64,000 bases of DNA, taken from Balanoglossus misakiensis. Its lineage: Eukaryota; Hemichordata. Position numbers and translations under genes: made by a program. Below are positions 21,041-35,189 of the stretch, one piece after another. The notes below the pieces were generated by a model that saw nothing but the letters and a program-made list of their open reading frames with translations, was not told the DNA's origin and did no database searches. Where the stretch lies: contig CM082586.2 in assembly GCA_040954595.2 (NCBI GenBank), forward strand, positions 1,550,001 through 1,614,000, written 5' to 3'. Position 1 is the stretch's first letter. Each line of letters opens with the position of its first letter.

Positions 21041-24000
21041 AAAACCATGGGTTATAGCTCAGGAAAATCATCAAAAAATGAGAATTTTTCGACTTTGCGA
21101 ATTTTCAAAATTTTGGTCGATTTTTGAAAAAACCATGGGTTATAGCTCAGGAAAATCATCAAAAAATGAGAATTTTTCGACTTTGCGAATTTTCAAAATT
21201 TGGTCGATTTTTGGAAAAAACCATGGGTTATAGCTCAGGAAAATCATCAAAAAATGAGAATTTTTCGACTTTGCGAATTTTCAAAATTTGGTCGATTTTT
21301 GAAAAAACCATGGGTTATAGCTCAGGAAAATCATCAAAAAATGAGAATTTTTCGACTTTGCGAATTTTCAAAATTTGGTCGATTTTTGAAAAACCATGGC
21401 TTATAGCTCAGGAAAATCATCAAAAAATGAGAATTTTTCGACTTTGCGAATTTTCAAAATTTGGTCGATTTTTGAAAAAACCATGGGTATAGCTCAGGAA
21501 AATCATCAAAAAATGAGAATTTTTCGACTTTGCGAATTTTCAAAATTTGGTCGATTTTTGAAAAAAACCATGGGTTATAGCTCAGGAAAATCATCAAAAA
21601 ATGAGAATTTTTCGACTTTGCGAATTTTCAAAATTTGGTCGATTTTTGAAAAAAACCATGGGTTATAGCTCAGGAAAATCATCAAAAAAATGAGTATTTT
21701 TCGAATTTGCGAATTTTCAAAATTTGGTCGATTTTTGAAAAAACCATGGGTTATAGCTCAGGAAAATCATCAAAAAATGAGAATTTTTCGACTTTGCGAA
21801 TTTTCAAAATTTGGTCGATTTTTGGAAAAACCATGGGTTATAGCTCAGGAAAATCATCAAAAATGAGAATTTTTCGACTTTGCGAATTTTCAAAATTTGG
21901 TCGATTTTTGAAAAAACCATGGGTTATAGCTCAGGAAAATCATCAAAAAATGAGAATTTTTCGACTTTGCGAATTTTCAAAATTTGGTCGATTTTTTGAA
22001 AAACCATGGGTTATAGCTCAGGAAAATCATCAAAAAATGAGAATTTTTCGACTTTGCGAATTTTCAAAATTTGGTCGATTTTTGAAAAAACCATGGGTTA
22101 TAGCTCAGGAAAATCATCAAAAAATGAGAATTTTTCGACTTTGCGAATTTTCAAAATTTTGGTCGATTTTTGAAAAAACCATGGGTTATAGCTCAGGAAA
22201 ATCATCAAAAAAATGAGAATTTTTTCGACTTTGCGAATTTTCAAAATTTTTGGTCGATTTTTGAAAAAACCATGGGTTATAGCTCAGGAAAATCATCAAA
22301 AAATGAGAATGTTTCGACTTTGCGAATTTTCAAAATTTGGTCGATTTTTGAAAAAACCATGGGTTATAGCTCAGGAAAATCATCAAAAAATGAGAATTTT
22401 TCGACATTGCGAATTTTCAAAATTTGGTCGATTTTTGAAAAAAACCATGGGTTATAGCTCAGGAAAATCATCAAAAAATGAGAATTTTTCGACTTTGCGA
22501 ATTTTCAAAATTTGGTCGATTTTTGAAAAAACCATGGCTTATAGCTCAGGAAAATCATCAAAAAATGAGAATTTTTCGACTTTGCGAATTTTCAAAATTT
22601 GGTCGATTTTTGAAAAAACCATGGGTTATAGCTCAGGAAAATCATCAAAAAATGAGAATTTTTCGACTTTGCGAATTTTCAAAATTTGGTCGATTTTTGA
22701 AAAAACCATGGGTTATAGCTCAGGAAAATCATCAAAAAATGAGAATTTTTCGACTTTGCGAATTTTCAAAATTTGGTCGATTTTTGAAAAAACCATGGGT
22801 TATAGCTCAGGAAAATCATCAAAAAAATGAGAATTTTTCGACTTTGCGAATTTTCAAAATTTGGTCGATTTTTGAAAAAAACCATGGGTTATAGCTCAGG
22901 AAAATCATCAAAAAATGAGAATTTTTCGACTTTGCGAATTTTCAAAATTTGGTCGATTTTTGAAAAAACCATGGGTTATAGCTCAGGAAAATCATCAAAA
23001 AATGAGAATTTTTCGACTTTGCGAATTTTCAAAATTTGGTCGATTTTTGAAAAAAAACCATGGGTTATAGCTCAGGAAAATCATCAAAAAATGAGAATTT
23101 TTCGACTTTGCGAATTTTCAAAATTTGGTCGATTTTTGAAAAAACCATGGGTTATAGCTCAGGAAAATCATCAAAAAATGAGAATTTTTCGACTTTGCGA
23201 ATTTTCAAAATTTGGTCGATTTTTGAAAAAACCATGGGTTATAGCTCAGGAAAATCATCAAAAAAATGAGAATTTTTCGACTTTGCGAATTTTCAAAATT
23301 TGGTCGATTTTTTGAAAAAACCATGGGTTATAGCTCAGGAAAATCATCAAAAAATGAGAATTTTTCGACTTTGCGAATTTTCAAAATTTGGTCGATTTTT
23401 GAAAAAACCATGGGTTATAGCTCAGGAAAATCATCAAAAAATGAGAATTTTTCGACTTTGCGAATTTTCAAAATTTGGTCGATTTTTGAAAAAAAACCAT
23501 GGGTTATAGCTCAGGAAAATCATCAAAAAATGAGAATTTTTCGACTTTGCGAATTTTCAAAATTTGGTCGATTTTTGAAAAAACCATGGGTTATAGCTCA
23601 GGAAAATCATCAAAAAATGAGAATTTTTCGACTTTGCGAATTTTCAAAATTTGGTCGATTTTTGAAAAAACCATGGGTTATAGCTCAGGAAAATCATCAA
23701 AAAATGAGAATTTTTCGACTTTGCGAATTTTCAAAATTTGGTCGATTTTTGAAAAAAACCATGGGTTATAGCTCAGGAAAATCATCAAAAAATGAGAATT
23801 TTTCGACTTTGCGAATTTTCAAAATTTGGTCGATTTTTGAAAAAAACCATGGGTTATAGCTCAGGAAAATCATCAAAAAATGAGAATTTTTCGACTTTGC
23901 GAATTTTCAAAATTTGGTCGATTTTTGAAAAAACCATGGGTTATAGCTCAGGAAAATCATCAAAAAATGAGAATTTTCGACTTTGCGAATTTTCAAAATT

Positions 24001-27000
24001 TGGTCGATTTTTGAAAAAACCATGGGTTATAGCTCAGGAAAATCATCAAAAAATGAGAATTTTTCGACTTTGCGAATTTTCAAAATTTGGTCGATTTTTG
24101 AAAAAAACCATGGGTTATAGCTCAGGAAAATCATCAAAAAATGAGTATTTTTCGACTTTGCGAATTTTCAAAATTTGGTCGATTTTGAAAAAACCATGGG
24201 TTATAGCTCAGGAAAATCATCAAAAAAATGAGAATTTTTCGACTTTGCGAATTTTCAAAATTTGGTCGATTTTTGAAAAAACCATGGGTTATAGCCTCAG
24301 GAAAATCATCAAAAAATGAGAATTTTTCGACTTTGCGAATTTTCAAAATTTGGTCGATTTTTGAAAAAACCATGGGTTATAGCTCAGGAAAATCATCAAA
24401 AAATGAGAATTTTTCGACTTTGCGAATTTTCAAAATTTGGTCGATTTTTGAAAAAACCATGGGTTATAGCTCAGGAAAATCATCAAAAAATGAGAATTTT
24501 TCGACTTTGCAAATTTTCAAAATTTGGTCGATTTTTGAAAAAACCATGGGTTATAGCTCAGGAAAATCATCAAAAAATGAGAATTTTTCGACTTTGCGAA
24601 TTTTCAAAATTTGGTCGATTTTTGAAAAAACCATGGGTTATAGCTCAGGAAAATCATCAAAAAATGAGAATTTTTCGACTTTGCGAATTTTCAAAATTTG
24701 GTCGATTTTTGAAAAAACCATGGGTTATAGCCCAGGAAAATCATCAAAAAATGAGAATTTTTCGACTTTGCGAATTTTCAAAAATTTGGTCGATTTTTGA
24801 AAAAACCATGGGTTATAGCTCAGGAAAATCATCAAAAAATGAGAATTTTTCGACTTTGCGAATTTTCAAAATTTGGTCGATTTTTGAAAAAACCATGGGT
24901 TATAGCTCAGGAAAATCATCAAAAAATGAGAATTTTTCGACTTTGCGAATTTTCAAAATTTGGTCGATTTTTGAAAAAACCATGGGTTATAGCTCAGGAA
25001 AATCATAAAAAAATGAGAACTTTTCGACTTTGCGAATTTTCAAAATTTGGTCGATTTTTGAAAAAACCATGGGTTATAGCTCAGGAAAATCATCAAAAAA
25101 TGAGAATTTTTCGACTTTGCGAATTTTCAAAATTTGGTCGATTTTTGAAAAAAACCATGGGTTATAGCTAAGGAAAATCATCAAAAAATGAGAATTTTTC
25201 GACTTTGCGAAGTTTCAAAATTTGGTCGATTTTTGAAAAAACCATGGGTTATAGCTCAGGAAAATCATCAAAAAATGAGAATTTTTCGACTTTGCGAATT
25301 TTCAAAATTTGGTCGATTTTTGAAAAAACCATGGGTTATAGCTCAGGAAAATCATCAAAAAATGAGAATTTTTCGACTTTGCGAATTTTCAAAATTTGGT
25401 CGATTTTTGAAAAAACCATGGGTTATAGCTCAGGAAAATCATCAAAAAATGAGAATTTTTCGACTTTGCGAATTTTCAAAATTTGGTCGATTTTTGAAAA
25501 AACCATGGGTTATAGCTCAGGAAAATCATCAAAAAATGAGAATTTTTCGACTTTGCGAATTTTCAAAATTTGGTCGATTTTTGAAAAAACCATGGGTTAT
25601 AGCTCAGGAAAATCATCAAAAAATGAGAATTTTTCGACTTTGCGAATTTTCAAAATTTGGTCGATTTTTGAAAAAACCATGGGTTATAGCTCAGGAAAAT
25701 CATCAAAAAATGAGAATTTTTCGACTTTGCGAATTTTCAAAATTTGGTCGATTTTGAAAAAACCATGGGTTATAGCTCAGGAAAATCATCAAAAAATGAG
25801 AATTTTTCGACTTTGCGAATTTTCAAAATTTGGTCGATTTTTGAAAAAAACCATGGGTTATAGCTCAGGAAAATCATCAAAAAATGAGTATTTTTCGACT
25901 TTGCGAATTTTCAAAATTTGGTCGATTTTTGAAAAAACCATGGGTTATAGCTCAGGAAAATCATCAAAAAATGAGAATTTTTCGACTTTGCGAATTTTCA
26001 AAATTTGGTCGATTTTTGAAAAAACCATGGGTTATAGCTCAGGAAAATCATCAAAAAATGAGAATTTTTCGACTTTGCGAATTTTCAAAATTTGGTCGAT
26101 TTTTGAAAAAACCATGGGTTATAGCTCAGGAAAATCATCAAAAAATGAGAATTTTTCGACTTTGCGAATTTTCAAAATTTGGTCGATTTTTGAAAAAACC
26201 ATGGGTTATAGCTCAGGAAAATCATCAAAAAATGAGAATTTTTCGACTTTGCGATTTTCAAAATTTGGTCGATTTTTGAAAAAACCATGGGTTATAGCTC
26301 AGGAAAATCATCAAAAAATGAGAATTTTTCGACTTTGCGAATTTTCAAAATTTGGTCGATTTTTGAAAAAAACCATGGGTTATAGCTCAGGAAAATCATC
26401 AAAAAATGAGAATTTTTCGACTTTGCGAATTTTCAAAATTTGGTCGATTTTTGAAAAAACCATGGGTTATAGCTCAGGAAAATCATCAAAAAATGAGAAT
26501 TTTTCGACTTTGCGAATTTTCAAAATTTGGTCGATTTTTGAAAAAACCATGGGTTATAGCTCAGGAAAATCATCAAAAAATGAGAATTTTTCGACTTTGC
26601 GAATTTTCAAAATTTGGTCGATTTTTGAAAAAAACCATGGGTTATAGCTCAGGAAAATCATCAAAAAATGAGAATTTTTCGACTTTGCGAATTTTCAAAA
26701 TTTGGTCGATTTTTGAAAAAAACATGGGTTATAGCTCAGGAAAATCATCAAAAAATGAGAATTTTTCGACTTTGCGAATTTTCAAAATTTGGTCGATTTT
26801 TGAAAAAACCATGGGTTATAGCTCAGGAAAATCATCAAAAAATGAGAATTTTTCGACTTTGCGAATTTTCAAAATTTGGTCGATTTTTGAAAAAACCATG
26901 GGTTATAGCTCAGGAAAATCATCAAAAAATGAGAATTTTTCGACTTTGCGAATTTTCAAAATTTGGTCGATTTTTGAAAAAAACCATGGGTTATAGCTCA

Positions 27001-30000
27001 GGAAAATCATCAAAAAATGAGAATTTTTCGACTTTGCGAATTTTCAAAATTTGGTCGATTTTTGAAAAAATCCATGGGTTATAGCTCAGGAAAATCATCA
27101 AAAAATGAGAATTTTTCGACTTTGCGAATTTTCAAAATTTGGTCGATTTTTGAAAAAAACATGGGTTATAGCTCAGGAAAATCATCACAAAATGAGAATT
27201 TTTCGACTTTGCGAATTTTCAAAATTTGGTCGATTTTTGAAAAAACCATGGGTTATAGCTCAGGAAAATCATCAAAAAATGAGAATTTTTCGACTTTGCG
27301 AATTTTCAAAATTTGGTCGATTTTTGAAAAAACCATGGGTTATAGCTCAGGAAAATCATCAAAAAATGAGAATTTTTCGACTTTGCGAATTTTTAAATTT
27401 GGTCGATTTTTGAAAAAAACATGGGTTATAGCTCAGGAAAATCATCAAAAAATGAGAATTTTTCGACTTTGCGAATTTTCAAAATTTGGTCGATTTTTGA
27501 AAAAACCATGGGTTATAGCTCAGGAAAATCATCAAAAAATGAGAATTTTTCGACTTTGCGAATTTTCAAAATTTGGTCGATTTTTGAAAAAACCATGGGT
27601 TATAGCTCAGGAAAATCATCAAAAAATGAGAATTTTTCGACTTTGCGAATTTTCAAAATTTGGTCGATTTTTGAAAAAACCATGGGCTCAGGAAAATCAT
27701 CAAAAAATGAGAATTTTTCGACTTTGCGAATTTTCAAAATTTGGTCGATTTTTGAAAAAACCATGGGTTATAGCTCAGGAAAATCATCAAAAAATGAGAA
27801 TTTTTCGACTTTGCGAATTTTCAAAATTTGGTCGATTTTTGAAAAAACCATGGGTTATAGCTCAGGAAAATCATCAAAAAATGAGAATTTTTCGACTTTG
27901 CGAATTTTCAAAATTTGGTCGATTTTTGAAAAAACCATGGGTTATAGCTCAGGAAAATCATCAAAAAATGAGAATTTTTCGACTTTGCGAATTTTCAAAA
28001 TTTGGTCGATTTTTGAAAAAACCATGGGTTATAGCTCAGGAAAATCATCAAAAAATGAGAATTTTTCGACTTTGCGAATTTTCAAAATTTGGTCGATTTT
28101 TGAAAAAACCATGGGTTATAGCTCAGGAAAATCATCAAAAAATGAGAATTTTTCGACTTTGCGAATTTTCAAAATTTGGTCGATTTTTGAAAAAACCATG
28201 GGTTATAGCTCAGGAAAATCATCAAAAAATGAGAATTTTTCGACTTTGCGAATTTTCAAAATTTGGTCGATTTTTGAAAAAAACCATGGGTTATAGCTCA
28301 GGAAAATCATCAAAAAATGAGAATTTTTCGACTTTGCGAATTTTCAAAATTTGGTCGATTTTTGAAAAAAACCATGGGTTATAGCTCAGGAAAATCATCA
28401 AAAAATGAGAATTTTTCGACTTTGCGAATTTTCAAAATTTGGTCGATTTTTGAAAAAACCATGGGTTATAGCTCAGGAAAATCATCAAAAAATGAGAATT
28501 TTTCGACTTTGCGAATTTTCAAAATTTGGTCGATTTTTGAAAAAACCATGGGTTATAGCTCAGGAAAATCATCAAAAAATGAGAATTTTTCGACTTTTCG
28601 AATTTTCAAAATTTGGTCGATTTTTGAAAAAAACCATGGGTTATAGCTCAAGAAAATCATCAAAAAATGAGAATTTTTCGACTTTGCGAATTTTCAAAAT
28701 TTGGTCGATTTTTGAAAAAAACCATGGGTTATAGCTCAGGAAAATCATCAAAAAATGAGAATTTTTCGACTTTGCGAATTTTCAAAATTTGGTCGATTTT
28801 TGAAAAAAACCATGGGTTATAGCTCAGGAAAATCATCAAAAAATGAGAATTTTTCGACTTTGCGAATTTTCAAAATTTGGTCGATTTTTGAAAAAAACCA
28901 TGGGTTATAGCTCAGGAAAATCATCAAAAAATGAGAATTTTTCGACTTTGCGAATTTTCAAAATTTGGTCGATTTTTGAAAAAACCATGGGTTATAGCTC
29001 AGGAAAATCATCGAAAAATGAGAATTTTTCGACTTTGCGAATTTTCAAAATTTGGTCGATTTTTGAAAAAACCATGGGTTATAGCTCAGGAAAATCATCA
29101 AAAAATGAGAATTTTTCGACTTTTCCAATTTTCAAAATTTGGTCGATTTTTGAAAAAAACCATGGGTTATAGCTCAGGAAAATCATAAAAAAATGAGAAT
29201 TTTTCAACTTTGCGAATTTTCAAAATTTGGTCGATTTTTGAAAAAAACCACGGGTTTTAGCTCAGGAAAATCATCAAAAAATGAGAATTTTTCGACTTTG
29301 CGAATTTTCAAAATTTGGTCGATTTTTGAAAAAAACCATGGGTTATAGCTCAGGAAAATCATCAAAAAATGAGAATTTTTCGACTTTGCGAATTTTCAAA
29401 ATTTGGTCGATTTTTGAAAAAACCATGGGTTATAGCTCAGGAAAATCATCAAAAAATGAGAATTTTTCGACTTTGCGAATTTTCAAAATTTGGTCGATTT
29501 TTGAAAAAAAACATTATAGCTCAGGAAAATCATCAAAAAATGAGAATTTTTCGACTTTGCGAATTTTCAAAATTTGGTCGATTTTTGAAAAAACCATGGG
29601 TTATAGCTCAGGAAAATCATCGAAAAATGAGAATTTTTCGACTTTGCGAATTTTCAAAATTTGGTCGATTTTTGAAAAAACCATGGGTTATAGCTCAGGA
29701 AAATCATCGAAAAATGAGAATTTTTCGACTTTGCGAATTTTCAAAATTTGGTCGATTTTTGAAAAAACCATGGGTTATAGCTCAGGAAAATCATCAAAAA
29801 ATGAGAATTTTTCGACTTTTCCAATTTTCAAAATTTGGTCGATTTTTGAAAAAAACCATGGGTTATAGCTCAGGAAAATCATCAAAAAATGAGAATTTTT
29901 CGACTTTGCGAATTTTCAAAATTTGGTCGATTTTTGAAAAAACCATGGGTTATAGCTCAGGAAAATCATCAAAAAATGAGAATTTTTCGACTTTGCGAAT

Positions 30001-33000
30001 TTTCAAAATTTGGTCGATTTTTGAAAAAACCATGGGTTATAGCTCAGGAAAATCATCAAAAAATGAGAATTTTTCGACTTTGCGAATTTTCAAAATTTGG
30101 TCGATTTTTGAAAAAAACCATGGGTTATAGCTCAGGAAAATCATCAAAAAATGAGAATTTTTCGACTTTGCGAATTTTCAAAATTTGGTCGATTTTTGAA
30201 AAAACCATGGGTTATAGCTCAGGAAAATCATCAAAAAATGAGAATTTTTCGACTTTGCGAATTTTCAAAATTTGGTCGATTTTTGAAAAAACCATGGGTT
30301 ATAGCTCAGGAAAATCATCAAAAAATGAGAATTTTTCGACTTTGCGAATTTTCAAAATTTGGTCGATTTTTGAAAAAAACCATGGGTTATAGCTCAGGAA
30401 AATCATCAAAAAATGAGAATTTTTCGACTTTGCGAATTTTCAAAATTTGGTCGATTTTTGAAAAAAACCATGGGTTATAGCTCAGGAAAATCATCAAAAA
30501 ATGAGAATTTTTCGACTTTGCGAATTTTCAAAATTTGGTCGATTTTTGAAAAAACCATGGGTTATAGCTCAGGAAAATCATCGAAAAATGAGAATTTTTC
30601 GACTTTGCGAATTTTCAAAATTTGGTCGATTTTTGAAAAAACCATGGGTTATAGCTCAGGAAAATCATCAAAAAATGAGAATTTTTCGACTTTTCCAATT
30701 TTCAAAATTTGGTCGATTTTTGAAAAAAACCATGGGTTATAGCTCAGGAAAATCATCAAAAAATGAGAATTTTTCGACTTTGCGAATTTTCAAAAGTTGG
30801 TCGATTTTTGAAAAAACCATGGGTTATAGCTCAGGAAAATCATCAAAAAATGAGAATTTTTCGACTTTTCGAATTTTCAAAATTTGGTCGATTTTTGAAA
30901 AAACCATGGGTTATAGCTCAGGAAAATCATCAAAAAATGAGAATTTTTCGACTTTTCGAATTTTCAAAATTTGGTCGATTTTTGAAAAAACCATGGGTTA
31001 TAGCTCAGGAAAATCATCAAAAAATGAGAATTTTTCGACTTTTCGAATTTTCAAAATTTGGTCGATTTTTGAAAAAAACCATGGGTTATAGCTCAGGAAA
31101 ATCATCAAAAAATGAGAATTTTTCGACTTTGCGAATTTTCAAAATTTGGTCGATTTTTGAAAAAAACCATGGGTTATAGCTCAGGAAAATCATCAAAAAA
31201 TGAGAATTTTTCGACTTTGCGAATTTTCAAAATTTGGTCGATTTTTGAAAAAACCATGGGTTATAGCTCAGGAAAATCATCAAAAAATGAGAATTTTTCG
31301 ACTTTGCGAATTTTCAAAATTTGGTCGATTTTTGAAAAAAACCATGGGTTATAGCTCAGGAAAATCATCAAAAAATGAGAATTTTTCGACTTTGCTAATT
31401 TTCAAAATTTGGTCGATTTTTGAAAAAACCATGGGTTATAGCTCAGGAAAATCATCAAAAAATGAGAATTTTTCGACTTTGCGAATTTTCAAAATTTGGT
31501 CGATTTTTGAAAAAACCATGGGTTATAGCTCAGGAAAATCATCAAAAAATGAGAATTTTTCGACTTTGCGAATTTTCAAAATTTGGTCGATTTTTGAAAA
31601 AAAACCATGGGTTATAGCTCAGGAAAATCATCAAAAAATGAGAATTTTTCGACTTTGCGAATTTTCAAAATTTGGTCGATTTTTGAAAAAAACCATGGGT
31701 TATAGCTCAGGAAAATCATCAAAAAATGAGAATTTTTCGACTTTGCGAATTTTCAAAATTTGGTCGATTTTTGAAAAAACCATGGGTTATAGCTCAGGAA
31801 AATCATCAAAAAATGAGAATTTTTCGACTTTGCGAATTTTCAAAATTTGGTCGATTTTTGAAAAAACCATGGGTTATAGCTCAGGAAAATCATCAAAAAA
31901 TGAGAATTTTTCGACTTTGCGAATTTTCAAAATTTGGTCGATTTTTGAAAAAACCATGGGTTATAGCTCAGGAAAATCATCAAAAAATGAGAATTTTTCG
32001 ACTTTGCGAATTTTCAAAATTTGGTCGATTTTTGAAAAAACCATGGGTTATAGCTCAGGAAAATCATCAAAAAATGAGAATTTTTCGACTTTGCGAATTT
32101 TCAAAATTTGGTCGATTTTTGAAAAAACCATGGGTTATAGCTCAGGAAAATCATCAAAAAATGAGAATTTTTCGACTTTGCGAATTTTCAAAATTTGGTC
32201 GATTTTTGAAAAAACCATGGGTTATAGCTCAGGAAAATCATCAAAAAATGAGAATTTTTCGACTTTGCGAATTTTCAAAATTTGGTCGATTTTTGAAAAA
32301 ACCATGGGTTATAGCTCAGGAAAATCATCAAAAAATGAGAATTTTTCGACTTTGCGAATTTTCAAAATTTGGTCGATTTTTGAAAAAACCATGGGTTATA
32401 GCTCAGGAAAATCATCAAAAAATGAGAATTTTTCGACTTTGCGAATTTTCAAAATTTGGTCGATTTTTGAAAAAAACCATGGGTTATAGCTCAGGAAAAT
32501 CATCAAAAAATGAGAATTTTTCGACTTTGCGAATTTTCAAAATTTGGTCGATTTTTGAAAAAACCATGGGTTATAGCTCAGGAAAATCATCAAAAAATGA
32601 GAATTTTTCGACTTTGCGAATTTTCAAAATTTGGTCGATTTTTGAAAAAAACCATGGGTTATAGCTCAGGAAAATCATCAAAAAATGAGAATTTTTCGAC
32701 TTTTCGAATTTTCAAAATTTGGTCGATTTTTGAAAAAACCATGGGTTATAGCTCAGGAAAATCATCAAAAAATGAGAATTTTTCGACTTTGCGAATTTTC
32801 AAAATTTGGTCGATTTTTGAAAAAACCATGGGTTATAGCTCAGGAAAATCATCAAAAAATGAGAATTTTTCGACTTTTCGAATTTTCAAAATTTGGTCGA
32901 TTTTTGAAAAAAACATGGGTTATAGCTCAGGAAAATCATCAAAAAATGAGAATTTTTCAACTTTGCGAATTTTCAAAATTTGGTCGATTTTTGAAAAAAC

Positions 33001-35189
33001 CATGGGTTATAGCTCAGGAAAATCATCAAAAAATGAGAATTTTTCGACTTTGCGAATTTTCAAAATTTGGTCGATTTTTGAAAAAACCATGGGTTATAGC
33101 TCAGGAAAATCATCAAAAAATGAGAATTTTTCGACTTTGCGAATTTTCAAAATTTGGTCGATTTTTGAAAAAAACCATGGGTTATAGCTCAGGAAAATCA
33201 TCAAAAAATGAGAATTTTTCGACTTTGCGAATTTTCAAAATTTGGTCGATTTTTGAAAAAAAACATGGGTTATAGCTCAGGAAAATCATCAAAAAATGAG
33301 AATTTTTCGACTTTGCGAATTTTCAAAATTTGGTCGATTTTTGAAAAAACCATGGGTTATAGCTCAGGAAAATCATCAAAAAATGAGAATTTTTCGACTT
33401 TGCGAATTTTCAAAATTTGGTCGATTTTTGAAAAAACCATGGGTTATAGCTCAGGAAAATCATCAAAAAATGAGAATTTTTCGACTTTGCGAATTTTCAA
33501 AATTTGGTCGATTTTTGAAAAAACCATGGGTTATAGCTCAGGAAAATCATCAAAAAATAAGAATTTTTTCGACTTTGCGAATTTTCAAAATTTGGTCGAT
33601 TTTTGAAAAAACCATGGGTTATAGCTCAGGAAAATCATCAAAAAATGAGAATTTTTCGACTTTGCGAATTTTCAAAATTTGGTCGATTTTTGAAAAAACC
33701 ATGGGTTATAGCTCAGGAAAATCATCAAAAAATGAGAATTTTTCGACTTTGCGAATTTTCAAAATTTGGTCGATTTTTGAAAAAACCATGGGTTATAGCT
33801 CAGGAAAATCATCAAAAAATAAGAATTTTTTCGACTTTGCGAATTTTCAAAATTTGGTCGATTTTTGAAAAAACCATGGGTTATAGCTCAGGAAAATCAT
33901 CAAAAAATGAGAATTTTTCGACTTTGCGAATTTTCAAAATTTGGTCGATTTTTGAAAAAACCATGGGTTATAGCTGAGGAAAATCATCAAAAAATGAGAA
34001 TTTTTCGACTTTTCGAATTTTCAAAATTTGGTCGATTTTTGAAAAAACCATGGGTTATAGCTCAGGAAAATCATCAAAAAATGAGAATTTTTCCACTTTG
34101 CGAATTTTCAAAATTTGGTCGATTTTTGAAAAAAACATGGGTTATAGCTCAGGAAAATCATCAAAAAATGAGAATTTTTCGACTTTTCGAATTTTCAAAA
34201 TTTGGTCGATTTATGAAAAAAACATGGGTTATAGCTCAGGAAAATCATCAAAAAAAAGAGAATTTTTCGACTTTTCGAATTTTCAAAATTTGGTCGATTT
34301 TTGAAAAAACCATGGGTTATAGCTCAGGAAAATCATCAAAAAAAGAGAATTTTTCGACTTTGCGAATTTTCAAAATTTGGTCGATTTTTGAAAAAAAACC
34401 ATGGGTTATAGCTCAGGAAAATCATCAAAAAATGAGAATTTTTCGACTTTGCGAATTTTCAAAATTTGGTCGATTTTTGAAAAAAATCATGGGTTATAGC
34501 TCAGGAAAATCATCAAAAAATGAGAATTTTTCGACTTTGCGAATTTTCAAAATTTGGTCGATTTTTGAAAAAACCATGGGTTATAGCTCAGGAAAATCAT
34601 CAAAAAATGAGAATTTTTCGACTTTGCGAATTTTCAAAATTTGGTAGATTTTTGAAAAAACCATGGGTTATAGCTCAGGAAAATCATCAAAAAATGAGAA
34701 TTTTTCGACTTTGCGAATTTTCAAAATTTGGTCGATTTTTGAAAAAACCATGGGTTATAGCTCAGGAAAATCATCAAAAAATGAGAATTTTTCAACTTTG
34801 CGAATTTTCAAAATTTGGTCGATTTTTGAAAAAAACCACGGGTTTTAGCTCAGGAAAATCATCAAAAAATGAGAATTTTTCGACTTTGCGAATTTTCAAA
34901 ATTTGGTCGATTTTTGAAAAAACCATGGGTTATAGCTCAGGAAAATCATCAAAAAATGAGAATTTTTCGACTTTGCGAATTTTCAAAATTTGGTCGATTT
35001 TTGAAAAAACCATGGGTTATAGCTCAGGAAAATCATCAAAAAATGAGAATTTTTCGACTTTGCGAATTTTCAAAATTTGGTCGATTTTTGAAAAAACCAT
35101 GGGTTATAGCTCAGGAAAATCATCAAAAAATAAGAATTTTTCGACTTTGCGAATTTTCAAAATTTGGTCGATTTTTGAAAAAAACCATG